The translations under genes and the position numbers were made by a program. Shown one piece after another: positions 1 through 7,664 of a stretch of 64,000 nt of DNA (position 1 is the stretch's first letter; each line of letters opens with the position of its first letter). The notes under the pieces are model-generated. The model was not told the DNA's origin, ran no database searches, and saw only the letters and a list, made by a program, of their open reading frames with translations. The DNA comes from Streptomyces olivaceoviridis (lineage in GTDB: Bacteria; Actinomycetota; Actinomycetes; Streptomycetales; Streptomycetaceae), in NCBI RefSeq assembly GCF_014650115.1, contig NZ_BMUI01000020.1, positions 1 through 64,000 on the forward strand, given 5' to 3'.

Positions 1-157
1 CCTCAGATCCTCAAGATCCAAGTGTCTCTGATGTCCAAGATCCGGGGTCAGGCTCCGGGGACGTACACCAGCATCTCTGTCTGGCCCTCGCACCAGCCGT
101 CGACAGCAGCTGGAACGGGATCGGATCGAACTCCTGAAGCGGGTGTCCCAGGTTCGA

Positions 158-628
158 TCAGCCGAGATATGGCCGCTCACGGTGCTCCAAGAAGTGACGG
201 ATCCGGAGCCGCTGCGTGTGGTGCATCGGCAGTTGATCAATCTCATCCGGATGGACGAACGCCAGCTCCGTAGACTCGTCCGAGATCGCGAGCCGGCCCC
301 CGACCGCACGGGCGGTGAAGCAGACGTTGAACTGCCTGCGCACCTCACCGTCCGAGTAGGCGATGATGTGGCGAGGGTCGGTGTACGTGCCCACGAGCCC
401 GGTGATCTCTACGTCCAGTCCGGTTTCTTCCTTCACCTCGCGGACGGCCGTTCCTGGGAGTGAGTCGGTCATCTCCATGCCGCCACCAGGTAGCGCCCAC
501 AGATCGTTATCCCTGCGGCGCTGAAGAAGTATGCGTCCTTCGTCGTCGGTGACCACGGCGGACGCGGCAACCACCAGGGTGTTCGGCTCCGGTGCCGCTG
601 GGTCGTCGTAGTACTCGGTCCGTGCCAT
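158..628 (-). CDS. Nudix hydrolase, operon partner of the XRE regulator
   Basis: 156-aa protein beginning MARTEYYDD. A Nudix box is visible: GGGMEMTDSLPGTAVREVKE followed by ETGLD, with the REvkEE glutamates that bind the metal, so it should hydrolyse a nucleoside diphosphate linked to X; the substrate is unknown. The start at 628 is chosen because AGAAGGG lies just upstream. An upstream in-frame ATG would run into the preceding gene. It begins 2 bp after the stop of the XRE/DUF5919 gene, so the two are almost certainly co-transcribed and the Nudix enzyme may make or remove a signal for that regulator (inference). Confidence 0.85.
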   Translation of the reverse strand: MARTEYYDDPAAPEPNTLVVAASAVVTDDEGRILLQRRRDNDLWALPGGGMEMTDSLPGTAVREVKEETGLDVEITGLVGTYTDPRHIIAYSDGEVRRQFNVCFTARAVGGRLAISDESTELAFVHPDEIDQLPMHHTQRLRIRHFLEHRERPYLG

Positions 629-630
629 GG

Positions 631-1374
631 TCACCCTTCTCGTACCGGCGTCGCGGTTTCCCACACCGCGTCGAAGCTGCTGGCGTAGGTGTCGAACATG
701 CCGCCCTTCCCGCTGCGCCGGAGATGCCACACGGGAGCACCGTAGGCGTTCACGCCCCAGACATGGGCATTGACCAGTGCTTGGTCATCCGCACGATAGA
801 TCGAGTTGTAGAGCGTGGTGGCATGGGTGCGCACCTCGATGCCAGGTACCCCGGCAAGCGGGCGGTAGTGCATGAGGGCGAGTCGGCAACGGGACTCGAT
901 CCCGTGGCCGAACCTCTCCTCTGCGCCGCGCTGTTGGACATTCGTACTGTCCGGGTCGCCGATCGCGATACGGACCGCACACCCGTCGTCCGCTCGCTCT
1001 CGCAACAAGTCGTTGAGCCGCGGGTACGCCTCGTGCAGGAAGACGGCGGCGTACACCAGCACGTCGATGTGCTCGCGCGCCTGGGTCAGCATGTCCACGA
1101 AGGTGGACACGGGGATGTCCGCCCGCTGGTCGTAGAGAGCCACAAGTTCCGGACTGACAGCGCGGGCAGGGCGTGCCTGCCGGAGCGCGGGCCATAGAGC
1201 GTGCACGTCTTCTCCTAGTATTTCCGCTGCCAGCATGGCCGTGGCACGGCGCGGCGTACGCCCTAGATTGACCCACCGTTCAACGGACTTGGGGTCGACG
1301 TCGACCTTGTCCGCAAGGGCGGCGTACGTCCAGCCGCCGGCCGCCATGGCAGCACGTAACCTCTCGTTCGGCAT
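631..1374 (-). CDS. XRE-family regulator with DUF5919-like C-terminal domain
   Basis: 247 aa. Residues 1-60 form a helix-turn-helix (WTYAALADKVDVDPKSVERW) of the type that pairs with a C-terminal DUF5919-like domain, here residues 75-245. That domain has a PLD-like look (IAIGDPDST, ALVNAHVWGVNAYGAPVWHL) but no obvious HKD motif. The HTH predicts DNA binding; the ligand is unknown. Codon 6 is TTA (1357-1359), a leucine codon read in Streptomyces by the developmentally controlled bldA tRNA, so expression may be confined to late growth. The following Nudix gene starts 2 bp after the stop. Function beyond regulator plus sensor domain is not known. Confidence 0.85.
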   Translation of the reverse strand: MPNERLRAAMAAGGWTYAALADKVDVDPKSVERWVNLGRTPRRATAMLAAEILGEDVHALWPALRQARPARAVSPELVALYDQRADIPVSTFVDMLTQAREHIDVLVYAAVFLHEAYPRLNDLLRERADDGCAVRIAIGDPDSTNVQQRGAEERFGHGIESRCRLALMHYRPLAGVPGIEVRTHATTLYNSIYRADDQALVNAHVWGVNAYGAPVWHLRRSGKGGMFDTYASSFDAVWETATPVREG

Positions 1375-1469
1375 CCCAATCTCTCCTAACAGCCGGGGAC
1401 GGCACTAGGGACGTTCTACCCGACGCGGGACGTCCCGAAGTGGGGTTTGTCGGAGGTTTCGACGTCCTG

Positions 1470-1724
1470 ATGAGCGGCAGGATGCTCGTCCGCATGGCGA
1501 GCAATCAGCAGACCAGACCAGGCATCGGTGAACTGGCGAAGGACACTGCCAGTGGACGTATCGGCGTCGTCATGGGCGAGGTCGGCGCCCGGGTGCAGAT
1601 AAGGCCCGTCGGCGGCGGCGTCGAGTGGGATGCCTTGCCGGACAACGTGGTGGCCCCGACCGCGCGGGAAGAACTGAGCGCCCGCCTGGCCATCAAGAAC
1701 GGCAACAGCCGGGACGGCCTGTGA
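1470..1724 (+). CDS. Small conserved hypothetical protein
   Basis: About 84 aa with the core GIGELAKDTASGRIGVVMGE and then VQIRPVGGGVEWDALP, which reads like a small SH3-like beta barrel. No function can be assigned. The start is uncertain: in-frame ATGs occur at 1440, 1470, 1482 and 1494. GGAGG at 1452-1456 favours 1470, while homology-style reasoning (core beginning near NQQTRPG) would favour 1494. Its TGA overlaps the ATG of the next small gene (TGATG at 1722-1726), indicating coupled translation. It is divergent from the XRE/Nudix pair. Confidence 0.65.
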   Translation: MSGRMLVRMASNQQTRPGIGELAKDTASGRIGVVMGEVGARVQIRPVGGGVEWDALPDNVVAPTAREELSARLAIKNGNSRDGL

Positions 1725-1822
1725 TGCGCGCCATCGGCCGGTATGCCGGGGTCCTGTTCATCATCATGATCAGCGGATCGTGTGGCCTGGTGATCGGCAT
1801 GGCCCTCGGAACCAGCCAGTAG
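1724..1822 (+). CDS. 32-aa single-pass membrane peptide
   Basis: Tiny gene starting inside the TGATG junction with the preceding gene. The product is basic at the N-terminus (MRAIGRY) followed by one hydrophobic helix (AGVLFIIMISGSCGLVIGMA) and a short tail, so it should be a single-pass inner-membrane peptide. No function is recognised. Evidence for reality is the stop/start overlap, the clean hydrophobic segment and the inverted repeat directly after the stop. Confidence 0.55.
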   Translation: MRAIGRYAGVLFIIMISGSCGLVIGMALGTSQ

Positions 1823-1830
1823 ACCGGCCG

Positions 1831-1878
1831 CCCCGAACGGGGTGCCACCTTCCCTGGCTCCCCCTTCCCCGTTCGGGG
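1831..1878. terminator. Inverted repeat, probable terminator
   Basis: CCCCGAACGGGG at 1831-1842 and its exact reverse complement CCCCGTTCGGGG at 1867-1878 flank a 24-nt loop, 9 bp after the stop of the 32-aa gene. No T-run follows, which is usual in Streptomyces. Each arm is also nearly palindromic on its own, so a pair of operator sites for the gene at 1972 is an alternative. Confidence 0.5.
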
Positions 1879-1971
1879 TCGGCCTTCCATCCCCCGGTCG
1901 CCATAGGCCGTGCCTCGGCGACCGATGCGGGCGCAAGTGCCAGAGCACAGCGACACTCAAGGAGTATTCGC

Positions 1972-2415
1972 ATGACGGCAACGGCCAACGACCAGAAAAC
2001 CGGTCGCGCGGTGGCTGGTGAGGAACTGTTCGACAGCCTCACCCACTTCGTGATCGTCCACAACGGGCAGTCCCGCGAACGGGCCGAGCGGATCGCGGAC
2101 CAGGCGGTGGCCTTCGTGGTCACCGCCGCGACCGCGACCGTCCCCATGGTCCCGTCCGACGACGTGGACCTCGGTCTGCACGCACTCATCCTGCACACGA
2201 AGGAGTACGCCGCGCTCTGCGACCGGTATGCGGGCCGCTTCCTCCACCACAACCCCATGCCGGGGGGAGGGCCCCGTGACCCGAAGAAGGTCGCCGCGTC
2301 CGCACACGCGATGAAGGCGGCCGGGTTCATGGTCTTCGACGACCTCTGGACCGTGGACGGCACGAACCTCGCGCAGTGCGACGCGGACTGCGGCCGTCCG
2401 TACGGTCAGGCGTAG
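1972..2415 (+). CDS. GRDP-like protein (glycine-rich-domain-protein core)
   Basis: 147 aa; start fixed by AAGGAG 8 nt upstream. The centre VPSDDVDLGLHALILHTKEY followed by GRFLHHNPMPGGG matches the characteristic PS(D/E)DVDLxxHxHILxTxxYxxxC...GRxLHHxP core of GRDP (DUF1399-like) proteins, which are of unknown biochemical role. Conserved His and Asp residues in this core suggest a metal or small-molecule site (inference). It lies 70 bp before a kinase-like gene in the same direction, and the pair may be one functional cassette. There is no signal peptide or membrane segment, so it is probably cytoplasmic. Confidence 0.75.
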   Translation: MTATANDQKTGRAVAGEELFDSLTHFVIVHNGQSRERAERIADQAVAFVVTAATATVPMVPSDDVDLGLHALILHTKEYAALCDRYAGRFLHHNPMPGGGPRDPKKVAASAHAMKAAGFMVFDDLWTVDGTNLAQCDADCGRPYGQA

Positions 2416-2485
2416 CGACACGACACCAGCGGCGCGGCCGGCCTCGATGCGGGGTCGGCCGCGCCGCCCGGAAGGAGAACAGACG

Positions 2486-3322
2486 TTGTCCGGGACACCC
2501 CCTGAACTGCCGATCGTCGTGCTCGACGCACTGATGCCCAAGGCTCAGCGCCTGGTCGTCAATCGTCGGGGCTCGATGGTCTGGGAGATCGAAAGCCATC
2601 GGGGGCAGTACGCCGTGAAGGTCGGTTACCCGATCGAGGCCACGGCCGAATGGCCCGCACAGCCATGGACGGCACTTGCCCCCGCGCGCGAAGGGGCCGT
2701 GCTGCACCGACTCGGCCTCGATGACTTCGCGTACGGCGAATGGGAGCTGGGCACCTGGAACTTCCAGCCGTGGCACGAAGGGCCCGACCTGTACGAGCTG
2801 TGGAAACCCTGTCGTGAGCCGGACTCTCGTACGGAACCTCATACCGGCGCGGCCCTCGGCTGCGTAGAGGCGCTGGCCGAGCTACATGGCAAGGGCTGGG
2901 CCCACGGCGACGTGCAGCCCGCACACTTCATCATCGGCCCGGAGCGCACGCACCTCATCGACCTGGCCTTGGCGCGCGGCGGACACGTCCCCAAGGGGTA
3001 CGACTTCCCGTTCCGCGGCTGCCTCGTCCACTACGAGGCGCCGGAGATCGCGCGAAGCGTGCTTGCGACCGGAGAGGCGCAGCCTACGCAGAAAGCGGAC
3101 ATCTATGCGCTCGGCGCGTCCCTGCTCATTTCCGCCACGGGCTGGCGGGCCGTCGAGTACCCGGACGACGCACCGCGCCGCGAGCAGAGACAAGCCGTCG
3201 CGAGCGGCAAGCGCCGGCCTGTGAAGGTGCATGGCGAGCTGGGCGAACTGATCGACGCCATGCTCAGTCCGGCGCCCGAGGACAGGCCCACGATCTACGA
3301 GGTCGGTAAGGCCCTGAGCTGA
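2486..3322 (+). CDS. Protein-kinase-like protein
   Basis: 278 aa with a TTG start, chosen because AAGGAG lies 8 nt upstream; an ATG at 2447 has no such site. Kinase-fold landmarks are present: AVKVGY (ATP-binding lysine region), GWAHGDVQPAHFII (catalytic loop with HGD), HLIDLALARGG in the DFG position (Asp kept, DFG replaced by DLA), YEAPEIA (APE motif), KADIYALGASL and the C-lobe RPTIYEVG. No membrane segment or PASTA tail is present, so it is a soluble Hanks-type kinase or small-molecule kinase; the substrate is unknown. It follows the GRDP-like gene. Confidence 0.8.
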   Translation: MSGTPPELPIVVLDALMPKAQRLVVNRRGSMVWEIESHRGQYAVKVGYPIEATAEWPAQPWTALAPAREGAVLHRLGLDDFAYGEWELGTWNFQPWHEGPDLYELWKPCREPDSRTEPHTGAALGCVEALAELHGKGWAHGDVQPAHFIIGPERTHLIDLALARGGHVPKGYDFPFRGCLVHYEAPEIARSVLATGEAQPTQKADIYALGASLLISATGWRAVEYPDDAPRREQRQAVASGKRRPVKVHGELGELIDAMLSPAPEDRPTIYEVGKALS

Positions 3323-3930
3323 GCCGTAGACCCACAAGCAGAAGACCGGACCACCCCTCCGCCTGGACAGCATTCAGGGTGGCCCGGTCGCGGAATCCCT
3401 GGTCAGGACCCCGGTGCCGATGGTACCGGGGCGGTTGGCGTGCTCGTATGCGGGTGCTGCTGGAACCCCGGTTCCTCGTTGTCGAGTTGGAGAGGAGTTC
3501 TGACCTGAGCCACCGAAAGTCAGCCACGACGGCGGGTGCGCCGAACGAGCACCCGTCACGTGTGTTTCCAGCGACCACCCGCCGGCCTCGACCACGCTTC
3601 TTCAATGCGTCACGGTCCTCGGTCCCATTCCGGCCGGAGCGTCGTCAGCGCTGCATGACGTATGGGCACTGCCTGCGGCTCTGCGATTCATCCGGCTTGA
3701 ACGGTGGCCGGTTGGGCGGTGTGGTCACGCATGGTCGGCGTCGGCCTGGTCCTGGTGCTCGGGGAGGTCGGGTTTCCTCCTGGCCTGGTCGACCGGCTCG
3801 GCGGGGGGCCGCCGGAGCGGCGGCGGCCACGGGCCGCCAGCGCGCGCGGCCCACCGCAGGCGGGCCGCCTTGATCCACCGCGCCACGCCCTCCGAGGCGG
3901 TTGCCGTCAAACACAGCCGTCAAGGAAAAT
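3323..3930. other. Gene-poor stretch before the attachment site
   Basis: About 600 bp without a convincing gene. Short open frames exist on both strands (for example 3725-3910 on the minus strand) but have no ribosome binding site and no recognisable domain. This may be decayed DNA from earlier integrations at the same tRNA. Confidence 0.5.
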
Positions 3931-3966
3931 CCAGAGGCCCAGTGGAGTGATCCACAGGGCCTCTGG
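3931..3966. terminator. Terminator beside the left attachment site
   Basis: CCAGAGGCCC (3931-3940) pairs with GGGCCTCTGG (3957-3966), with an inner GTGGA/TCCAC extension. It sits 5 bp from the 44-bp att repeat, exactly where the terminator of the uninterrupted tRNA-Arg (minus strand) would be. A second, different hairpin with the same AGAGGCCC arm occupies the equivalent place at 15985. Confidence 0.75.
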
Positions 3967-3971
3967 CGTGC

Positions 3972-4015
3972 TGTGCACTCGGCAGGATTCGAACCTGCAA
4001 CCTTCTGATCCGTAG
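3972..4015. repeat. attL: 44-bp copy of the tRNA-Arg 3' end
   Basis: 44 bp identical to 16019-16062, the 3' part of tRNA-Arg (T arm, variable loop and part of the anticodon arm, up to CCGTAG). Beyond 4015 the sequence diverges from the tRNA, so this is a truncated copy and not a second gene. It is the product of site-specific integration. Confidence 0.9.
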
Positions 4016-4052
4016 CTCTGCAGAGATCCGTCGCTAAGGGTTACGGAGGCCA

Positions 4053-6743
4053 TTACCTGGCTTCTCGGAGTGGTCCATCGTCAGGGTCGGTTGCTGAGGT
4101 TGCTGTATTTCTCTGCTGTACAGCCTTGGCCATTTGACGCGCGCTGGTGCGGGTGTCGGGGTGGGTGTTGCCCAGGACCTGCTCGCGCTGGGCCAGGGTG
4201 GTCTCGTACAGAGGGATGGCCCGCCCGAGGTCTCCGGCCGACTCGTAGACGTAGGCGAGGTTGTTGCGGCTGATCAGGGTGTCGGGGTGGGTGTTGCCCA
4301 GGACCTGCTCGCGCTGGGCCAGGGTGGCTTCCAGCAGGGGGATGGCCCGCCCGAGGTCTCCGGCCGACTCGTAGGCGCCCGCGAGGTTGTTGCGGCTGGT
4401 GAGGGTGTCGGGGTGGGTGTCGCCCAGGACCTGCTCGCGCTGGGCCAGGGTGGTCTCGTACAGAGGGATGGCCCGCCCGAGGTCTCCGGCCACCTGGTAG
4501 ACGTAGGCGAGGTTGTTGCGGCTGATCAGGGTGTTCGGGTGGGTGTTGCCCAGGACCTGCTCGTACTGGGCCAGGGTGGTCTCGTACAGGGTGATGGCCC
4601 GCCCGAGGTCTCCGGCCGACTCATAGGCGCCCGCGAGGTTGTTGCGGCTGATCAGGGTGTCGGGGTGGGTGTCGCCCAGGACCTGCTCGTACTGGGCCAC
4701 GGTGGCTTCCAGCAGGGGGATGGCCCGCCCGAGATCTCCCGCCGACTCGTAGGCGCCCGCGAGGTTGTTGCGGCTGGCCAGGGTATCGGGGTGGGTGTCG
4801 CCCAAGGTCTGCTCGCGCTGGGCCAGGGTGGTCTCGTACAGAGGGATGGCCCGCCCGAGGTCTCCGGCCGACTCGTAGACGTAGGCGAGGTTGTTGCGGC
4901 TGGTGAGGGTGTCGGGGTGGGTGTCGCCCAGGACCTGCTCGCGCTGGGCCAGGGTGGCTTCCAGCAGGGGGATGGCCCGCCCGAGGTCTCCGGCCGACTC
5001 GTAGACGTAGGCGAGGTTGTTGCGGCTGGTGAGGGTGTCGGGGTGGGTGTCGCCCAAGGTCTGCTCGTACTGGGCCACGGTGGTCTCCAGCAGAGGGATG
5101 GCCCGCCCAAGATCTCCCGCCGCCCGGTAGGCGCCCGCGAGGTTGTTGCGGCTGATCAGGGTGACGGGGTGGGTATCACCCAAGGTCTGCTCGTACTGGG
5201 CGACCATGGCCTCCAGCAGGGGAGTGGCCTGCTCCAGGTTTCCTGCTGCCCGGAAGGCGATTGCAAGGTTGTGGCGACTGGCCAGGGTGATGGGGTGGGT
5301 GTCACCCAAAACCTGCTCGTACAAGGCGAGTGCGTTCATGCGCAGAAGAATGGTGTGGGCGTCGCGGCCCTGCCGGTATAGGAACTGCGCGGCAGCGTGA
5401 TAGGCGTCGGCAGTCTCGCTGGAAGCGGGATTGTTTGGTGGTGTGGATTCGGCCAGAGCGATGACATGGGGGAGCAGGCGTTCCCACTGCATGGTCTGCT
5501 CCGTCGCAAAGCCGTCCTCATCCGGGAGCGCCTCACGCACAGCCTCTTCGACCTCCCGCCGGCCGGAGAGGTACATACCGGGCTCGGCGGCGGTCTGGGC
5601 ACGCAGGACCGTCTGTATCAGGCGGTGAACGTTGACGCCCTGCCGATCGGCGGTGAAGGAGATCATGTTGTAGGCGTGCAGGACCCCCAGCGCTTCGTCC
5701 ACGGCCACCGGGTCGGGCGCCAGGGAGGCCAGCAGAGTGCGGGGGATGTCGTCCGGGGCTGTCCATGCCATGGTGTCCAGCAGGGTGACGGCCAGCGGAT
5801 CGCGGCCCGCGATCACCGTCAGAGTCTGGGTCCAGATGCGGGCGATGGTGCGCTCGGCGCTGATGCCATCGGCGCCCTTGGCGAGCATCAGCCCAAGAGC
5901 GCGGCGGTACGCGTCGATGTCGGTGCCGGTCTGATGCAAGTAGGCGCCGGCCTGTTCCAGAGCCAGCGGCAGGTACCCCAGATTCCTTGCCAGTTCTTCG
6001 GCCTGCCGACGCTGAGCGGTAGTGTGCGGCTGCCCGTCGAAGGCAATAGCGCACAGCAACTCGGCGGCTGGGGCGGGGTCGAGCAGGCCCAGGGGCATCG
6101 TGGGGGCGATGGCGTGCCAGCCGGTGGCCCGGCGGCTCGTGGCGAGATGATGACCGCCTGGGAGAGTCCCGAGGTAATGTCGCAGGACACCCGGGTCCTC
6201 GACGTTGTCGAAAATCAGTAGCCAGCCCGTATGCCATTGCAGCCACAGCATCGCCCACGCCGCCCGCTGTTCCAAGGGCGCTGATGCCGCCCAGTCTTGG
6301 CACAGGCTCCCGGCTAGGGATGCTAGGTCTGTGATGGTCTGCTCGGCCGTTGCGGCATTGATCCACCACACCAGCGTGTACGAGTTCCGGTACCGGTGGG
6401 CGTAGTGCAGGGCCAGCGCGCTTTTGCCGATGCCGCCCAGACCATGGATCGCCTGCACGCCCGAGGTGAGCTGGGTGACCGCAGCCTCGCCTTCGCGGGC
6501 CAGCATCTGGCGGAGCCGTCTGACTTCTTCGTCACGGCCGACGAACAGCCCGGATGGCGATCCCGGCAGGTTCGCCAGGCCCGGTGGTGCACTCACCTCC
6601 TGCGCGCGTTGCGCCGCTTCTGGCGGCAGCATGATCACACGTGCGTTGTCCCCGGTGATGGCCACACCAATGCTGCTGGCCGCCACCGACCGTTCGCCCG
6701 TGGCCTGCGGGCCGCCGTGCACAGACAGGGGCTCCATGTTCAC
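4053..6743 (-). CDS. NB-ARC/TPR STAND NTPase (NLR-like), AICE cargo
   Basis: 896 aa. Residues 16-33 are a short motif, GERSVAASSIGVAITGDN, repeated at the C-terminus of the upstream gene product. FVGRDEE (67-73) opens the NTPase; Walker A is GLGGIGKS (101-108), Walker B LLIFDN (175-180), sensor-like ATSR about 201, LPLALEQAG about 255. A winged-helix-like segment follows to about 420. From about 470 come ten 42-residue TPR units with consensus GDTHPDTLtSRNNLA.aYesAGDLGRA. STAND proteins of this layout bind a target through the TPR sensor and then oligomerise. GTG start at 6743 overlaps the upstream TGA (GTGA), so translation is coupled; ATG at 6737 is an alternative. Confidence 0.9.
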   Translation of the reverse strand: MNMEPLSVHGGPQATGERSVAASSIGVAITGDNARVIMLPPEAAQRAQEVSAPPGLANLPGSPSGLFVGRDEEVRRLRQMLAREGEAAVTQLTSGVQAIHGLGGIGKSALALHYAHRYRNSYTLVWWINAATAEQTITDLASLAGSLCQDWAASAPLEQRAAWAMLWLQWHTGWLLIFDNVEDPGVLRHYLGTLPGGHHLATSRRATGWHAIAPTMPLGLLDPAPAAELLCAIAFDGQPHTTAQRRQAEELARNLGYLPLALEQAGAYLHQTGTDIDAYRRALGLMLAKGADGISAERTIARIWTQTLTVIAGRDPLAVTLLDTMAWTAPDDIPRTLLASLAPDPVAVDEALGVLHAYNMISFTADRQGVNVHRLIQTVLRAQTAAEPGMYLSGRREVEEAVREALPDEDGFATEQTMQWERLLPHVIALAESTPPNNPASSETADAYHAAAQFLYRQGRDAHTILLRMNALALYEQVLGDTHPITLASRHNLAIAFRAAGNLEQATPLLEAMVAQYEQTLGDTHPVTLISRNNLAGAYRAAGDLGRAIPLLETTVAQYEQTLGDTHPDTLTSRNNLAYVYESAGDLGRAIPLLEATLAQREQVLGDTHPDTLTSRNNLAYVYESAGDLGRAIPLYETTLAQREQTLGDTHPDTLASRNNLAGAYESAGDLGRAIPLLEATVAQYEQVLGDTHPDTLISRNNLAGAYESAGDLGRAITLYETTLAQYEQVLGNTHPNTLISRNNLAYVYQVAGDLGRAIPLYETTLAQREQVLGDTHPDTLTSRNNLAGAYESAGDLGRAIPLLEATLAQREQVLGNTHPDTLISRNNLAYVYESAGDLGRAIPLYETTLAQREQVLGNTHPDTRTSARQMAKAVQQRNTATSATDPDDGPLREAR
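4099..4125. other. Putative integrase arm site, left end
   Basis: Two 8-mers TGCTGTAT (4101-4108) and TGCTGTAC (4114-4121), 13 bp apart start to start, within GTTGCTGTATTTCTCTGCTG followed by TACAGCC. The same pair with the same spacing and orientation is at 15948-15973 on the other end of the element. The left site lies inside the 3' coding end of the NLR gene. Confidence 0.6.
4141..5330. repeat. 126-bp tandem repeats encoding TPR units
   Basis: About nine and a half near-identical 126-bp units, each one 42-residue TPR, in the minus-strand NLR gene. Differences are concentrated at a few codons (Y/R in the LAQ(Y/R)EQ position, AGAY/AYVY, LLE/LYE, V/L). Such homogeneity implies recent unit duplication or gene conversion. 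Confidence 0.9.
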
Positions 6744-7162
6744 GGCCTGAGCGTGACGTTGTCCCCGGTGACGGCCGTACCGATGGTCTGCGCCGCGATC
6801 GAGCGCTCACCGGACGCCGTCACGTTCACCGGTCCGGCACCGGCGGCCGACAGCATCTCCGCCAACTCCTCCCGCAACTCCGCATCCTCCCTGAGGGCTC
6901 GCTTGACCTGCTGGCGTAGTGCCGCTGCCGCGTCCCCGTCTTTCAGATCGGCAGCTACGTCCTGCACCGCGGCCTCCAACTCGGCCCGGCCCTGCTCGCC
7001 GCGCTGACGCCACACCGCCTGCAGGATCCGTCGCCCCAGATTCGCCGTCGCCTCCACTGCGGCATCCTCGGCACGGGTCAGGACACCCACCCCATAGGCA
7101 CTCACTGCCGTCGACAGGTACGGCCACGCCTGTTCCGCCAACTCCACGATCGCAGGACCCAC
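6740..7162 (-). CDS. Small helical effector-like protein with C-terminal signalling motif
   Basis: 140 aa, GTG start preceded by GGGGGG. Residues 1-108 are predicted mainly helical (VELAEQAWPYLSTAVSAYGV, then long Glu/Ala/Arg-rich helices), with a moderately hydrophobic N-terminal helix. Residues 118-135, GERSIAAQTIGTAVTGDN, match the N-terminal motif of the downstream NLR at 13 of 18 positions. The stop overlaps the NLR start (GTGA). This layout, a helical effector with a C-terminal motif copied at the N-terminus of the adjacent NLR, is that of bacterial amyloid signalling (BASS) pairs with Bell-type effectors. Toxicity or membrane activity is inference. Confidence 0.75.
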   Translation of the reverse strand: MGPAIVELAEQAWPYLSTAVSAYGVGVLTRAEDAAVEATANLGRRILQAVWRQRGEQGRAELEAAVQDVAADLKDGDAAAALRQQVKRALREDAELREELAEMLSAAGAGPVNVTASGERSIAAQTIGTAVTGDNVTLRP

Positions 7163-7322
7163 TTGACCCCCCAGGGGCTTCAGATTTCGAACGACTTAGC
7201 ATAGGAAGACACCACCATCGCGTAACCCAAAACGTCGACACTGCCCGTTATGGTTCCACTCCAACTCGCAATCGCACACCGAGTCGACCCGAAGCTAGTC
7301 AGCGGGCAAGGCAACGACGAAA

Positions 7323-7490
7323 GGTTGGTGGAACGGCTTTGGGGTGGCGCTGCTTTGGCGCGAGTGATCATGGCCCCGTAAGCTTCCGGCGTGTCGGGCA
7401 GTCTGTGGACCTGCCCGGTAAAGCACGACGTTGGGGCCATGATCTTCGAGGCTCGCGCCAAAGTGGCTCCGTAAAGCCGTGGAGCCAACC
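7323..7490. repeat. 168-bp imperfect palindrome
   Basis: Arms pair in blocks: GGTTGG/CCAACC (7323/7485), ACGGCTTT/AAAGCCGT (7333/7473), TTTGGCGCGAG/CTCGCGCCAAA (about 7354/7452), GATCATGGCCCC/GGGGCCATGATC (7366/7433) and CGGGCAG/CTGCCCG in the loop. Size and shape fit a MITE-like insertion, a structured RNA or a replication/transfer origin. Confidence 0.65.
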
Positions 7491-7592
7491 GCCCCAGCCA
7501 CGACGTACCCCTTCTCTCACGGCAAGCGGCTGATTGCTGTGCGCGCGGCGCGGGCGCCGGCCGGGCTGGAGCGGGGCGGAGACAGGAGCGCA

Positions 7593-7613
7593 GGCCCGGC
7601 CGGGGGCCGGGCC
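7593..7613. terminator. GC-only hairpin, probable terminator
   Basis: GGCCCGGCC (7593-7601), loop GGG, GGCCGGGCC (7605-7613): a 9-bp perfect stem about 50 bp after the stop of the minus-strand gene at 7665. Confidence 0.55.
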
Positions 7614-7664
7614 GCGCGCGGGGAGCGGAGCGAGCCGCCTTGAACCAGTAGAGAAAGTTGTAAC

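Larger units (their letters stand above)
7163..7664. other. Non-coding stretch of the AICE
   Basis: About 500 bp with no credible gene. It should hold the promoter of the minus-strand NLR pair next to 7180. It also contains the long imperfect palindrome 7323-7490 and a very GC-rich section (7540-7640) with a strong hairpin. Confidence 0.6.

Noticed and set aside
592..1197. 201-aa plus-strand frame
   Set aside because: Antisense of the XRE and Nudix genes.
3725..3910. 61-aa minus-strand frame (MTATASEGVARWIK...)
   Set aside because: No ribosome-binding site, no recognised domain, overlaps shadows on other frames; may be a remnant.
3972..4015. Second tRNA-Arg gene
   Set aside because: Only the 3' part is present; sequence departs from the tRNA after CCGTAG.
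4141..5330. CRISPR array
   Set aside because: Unit of 126 bp, no unique spacers, in a coding frame with TPR consensus.
4134..5381. 415-aa plus-strand frame with repeats
   Set aside because: Antisense reading of the TPR repeats; no ribosome-binding site.
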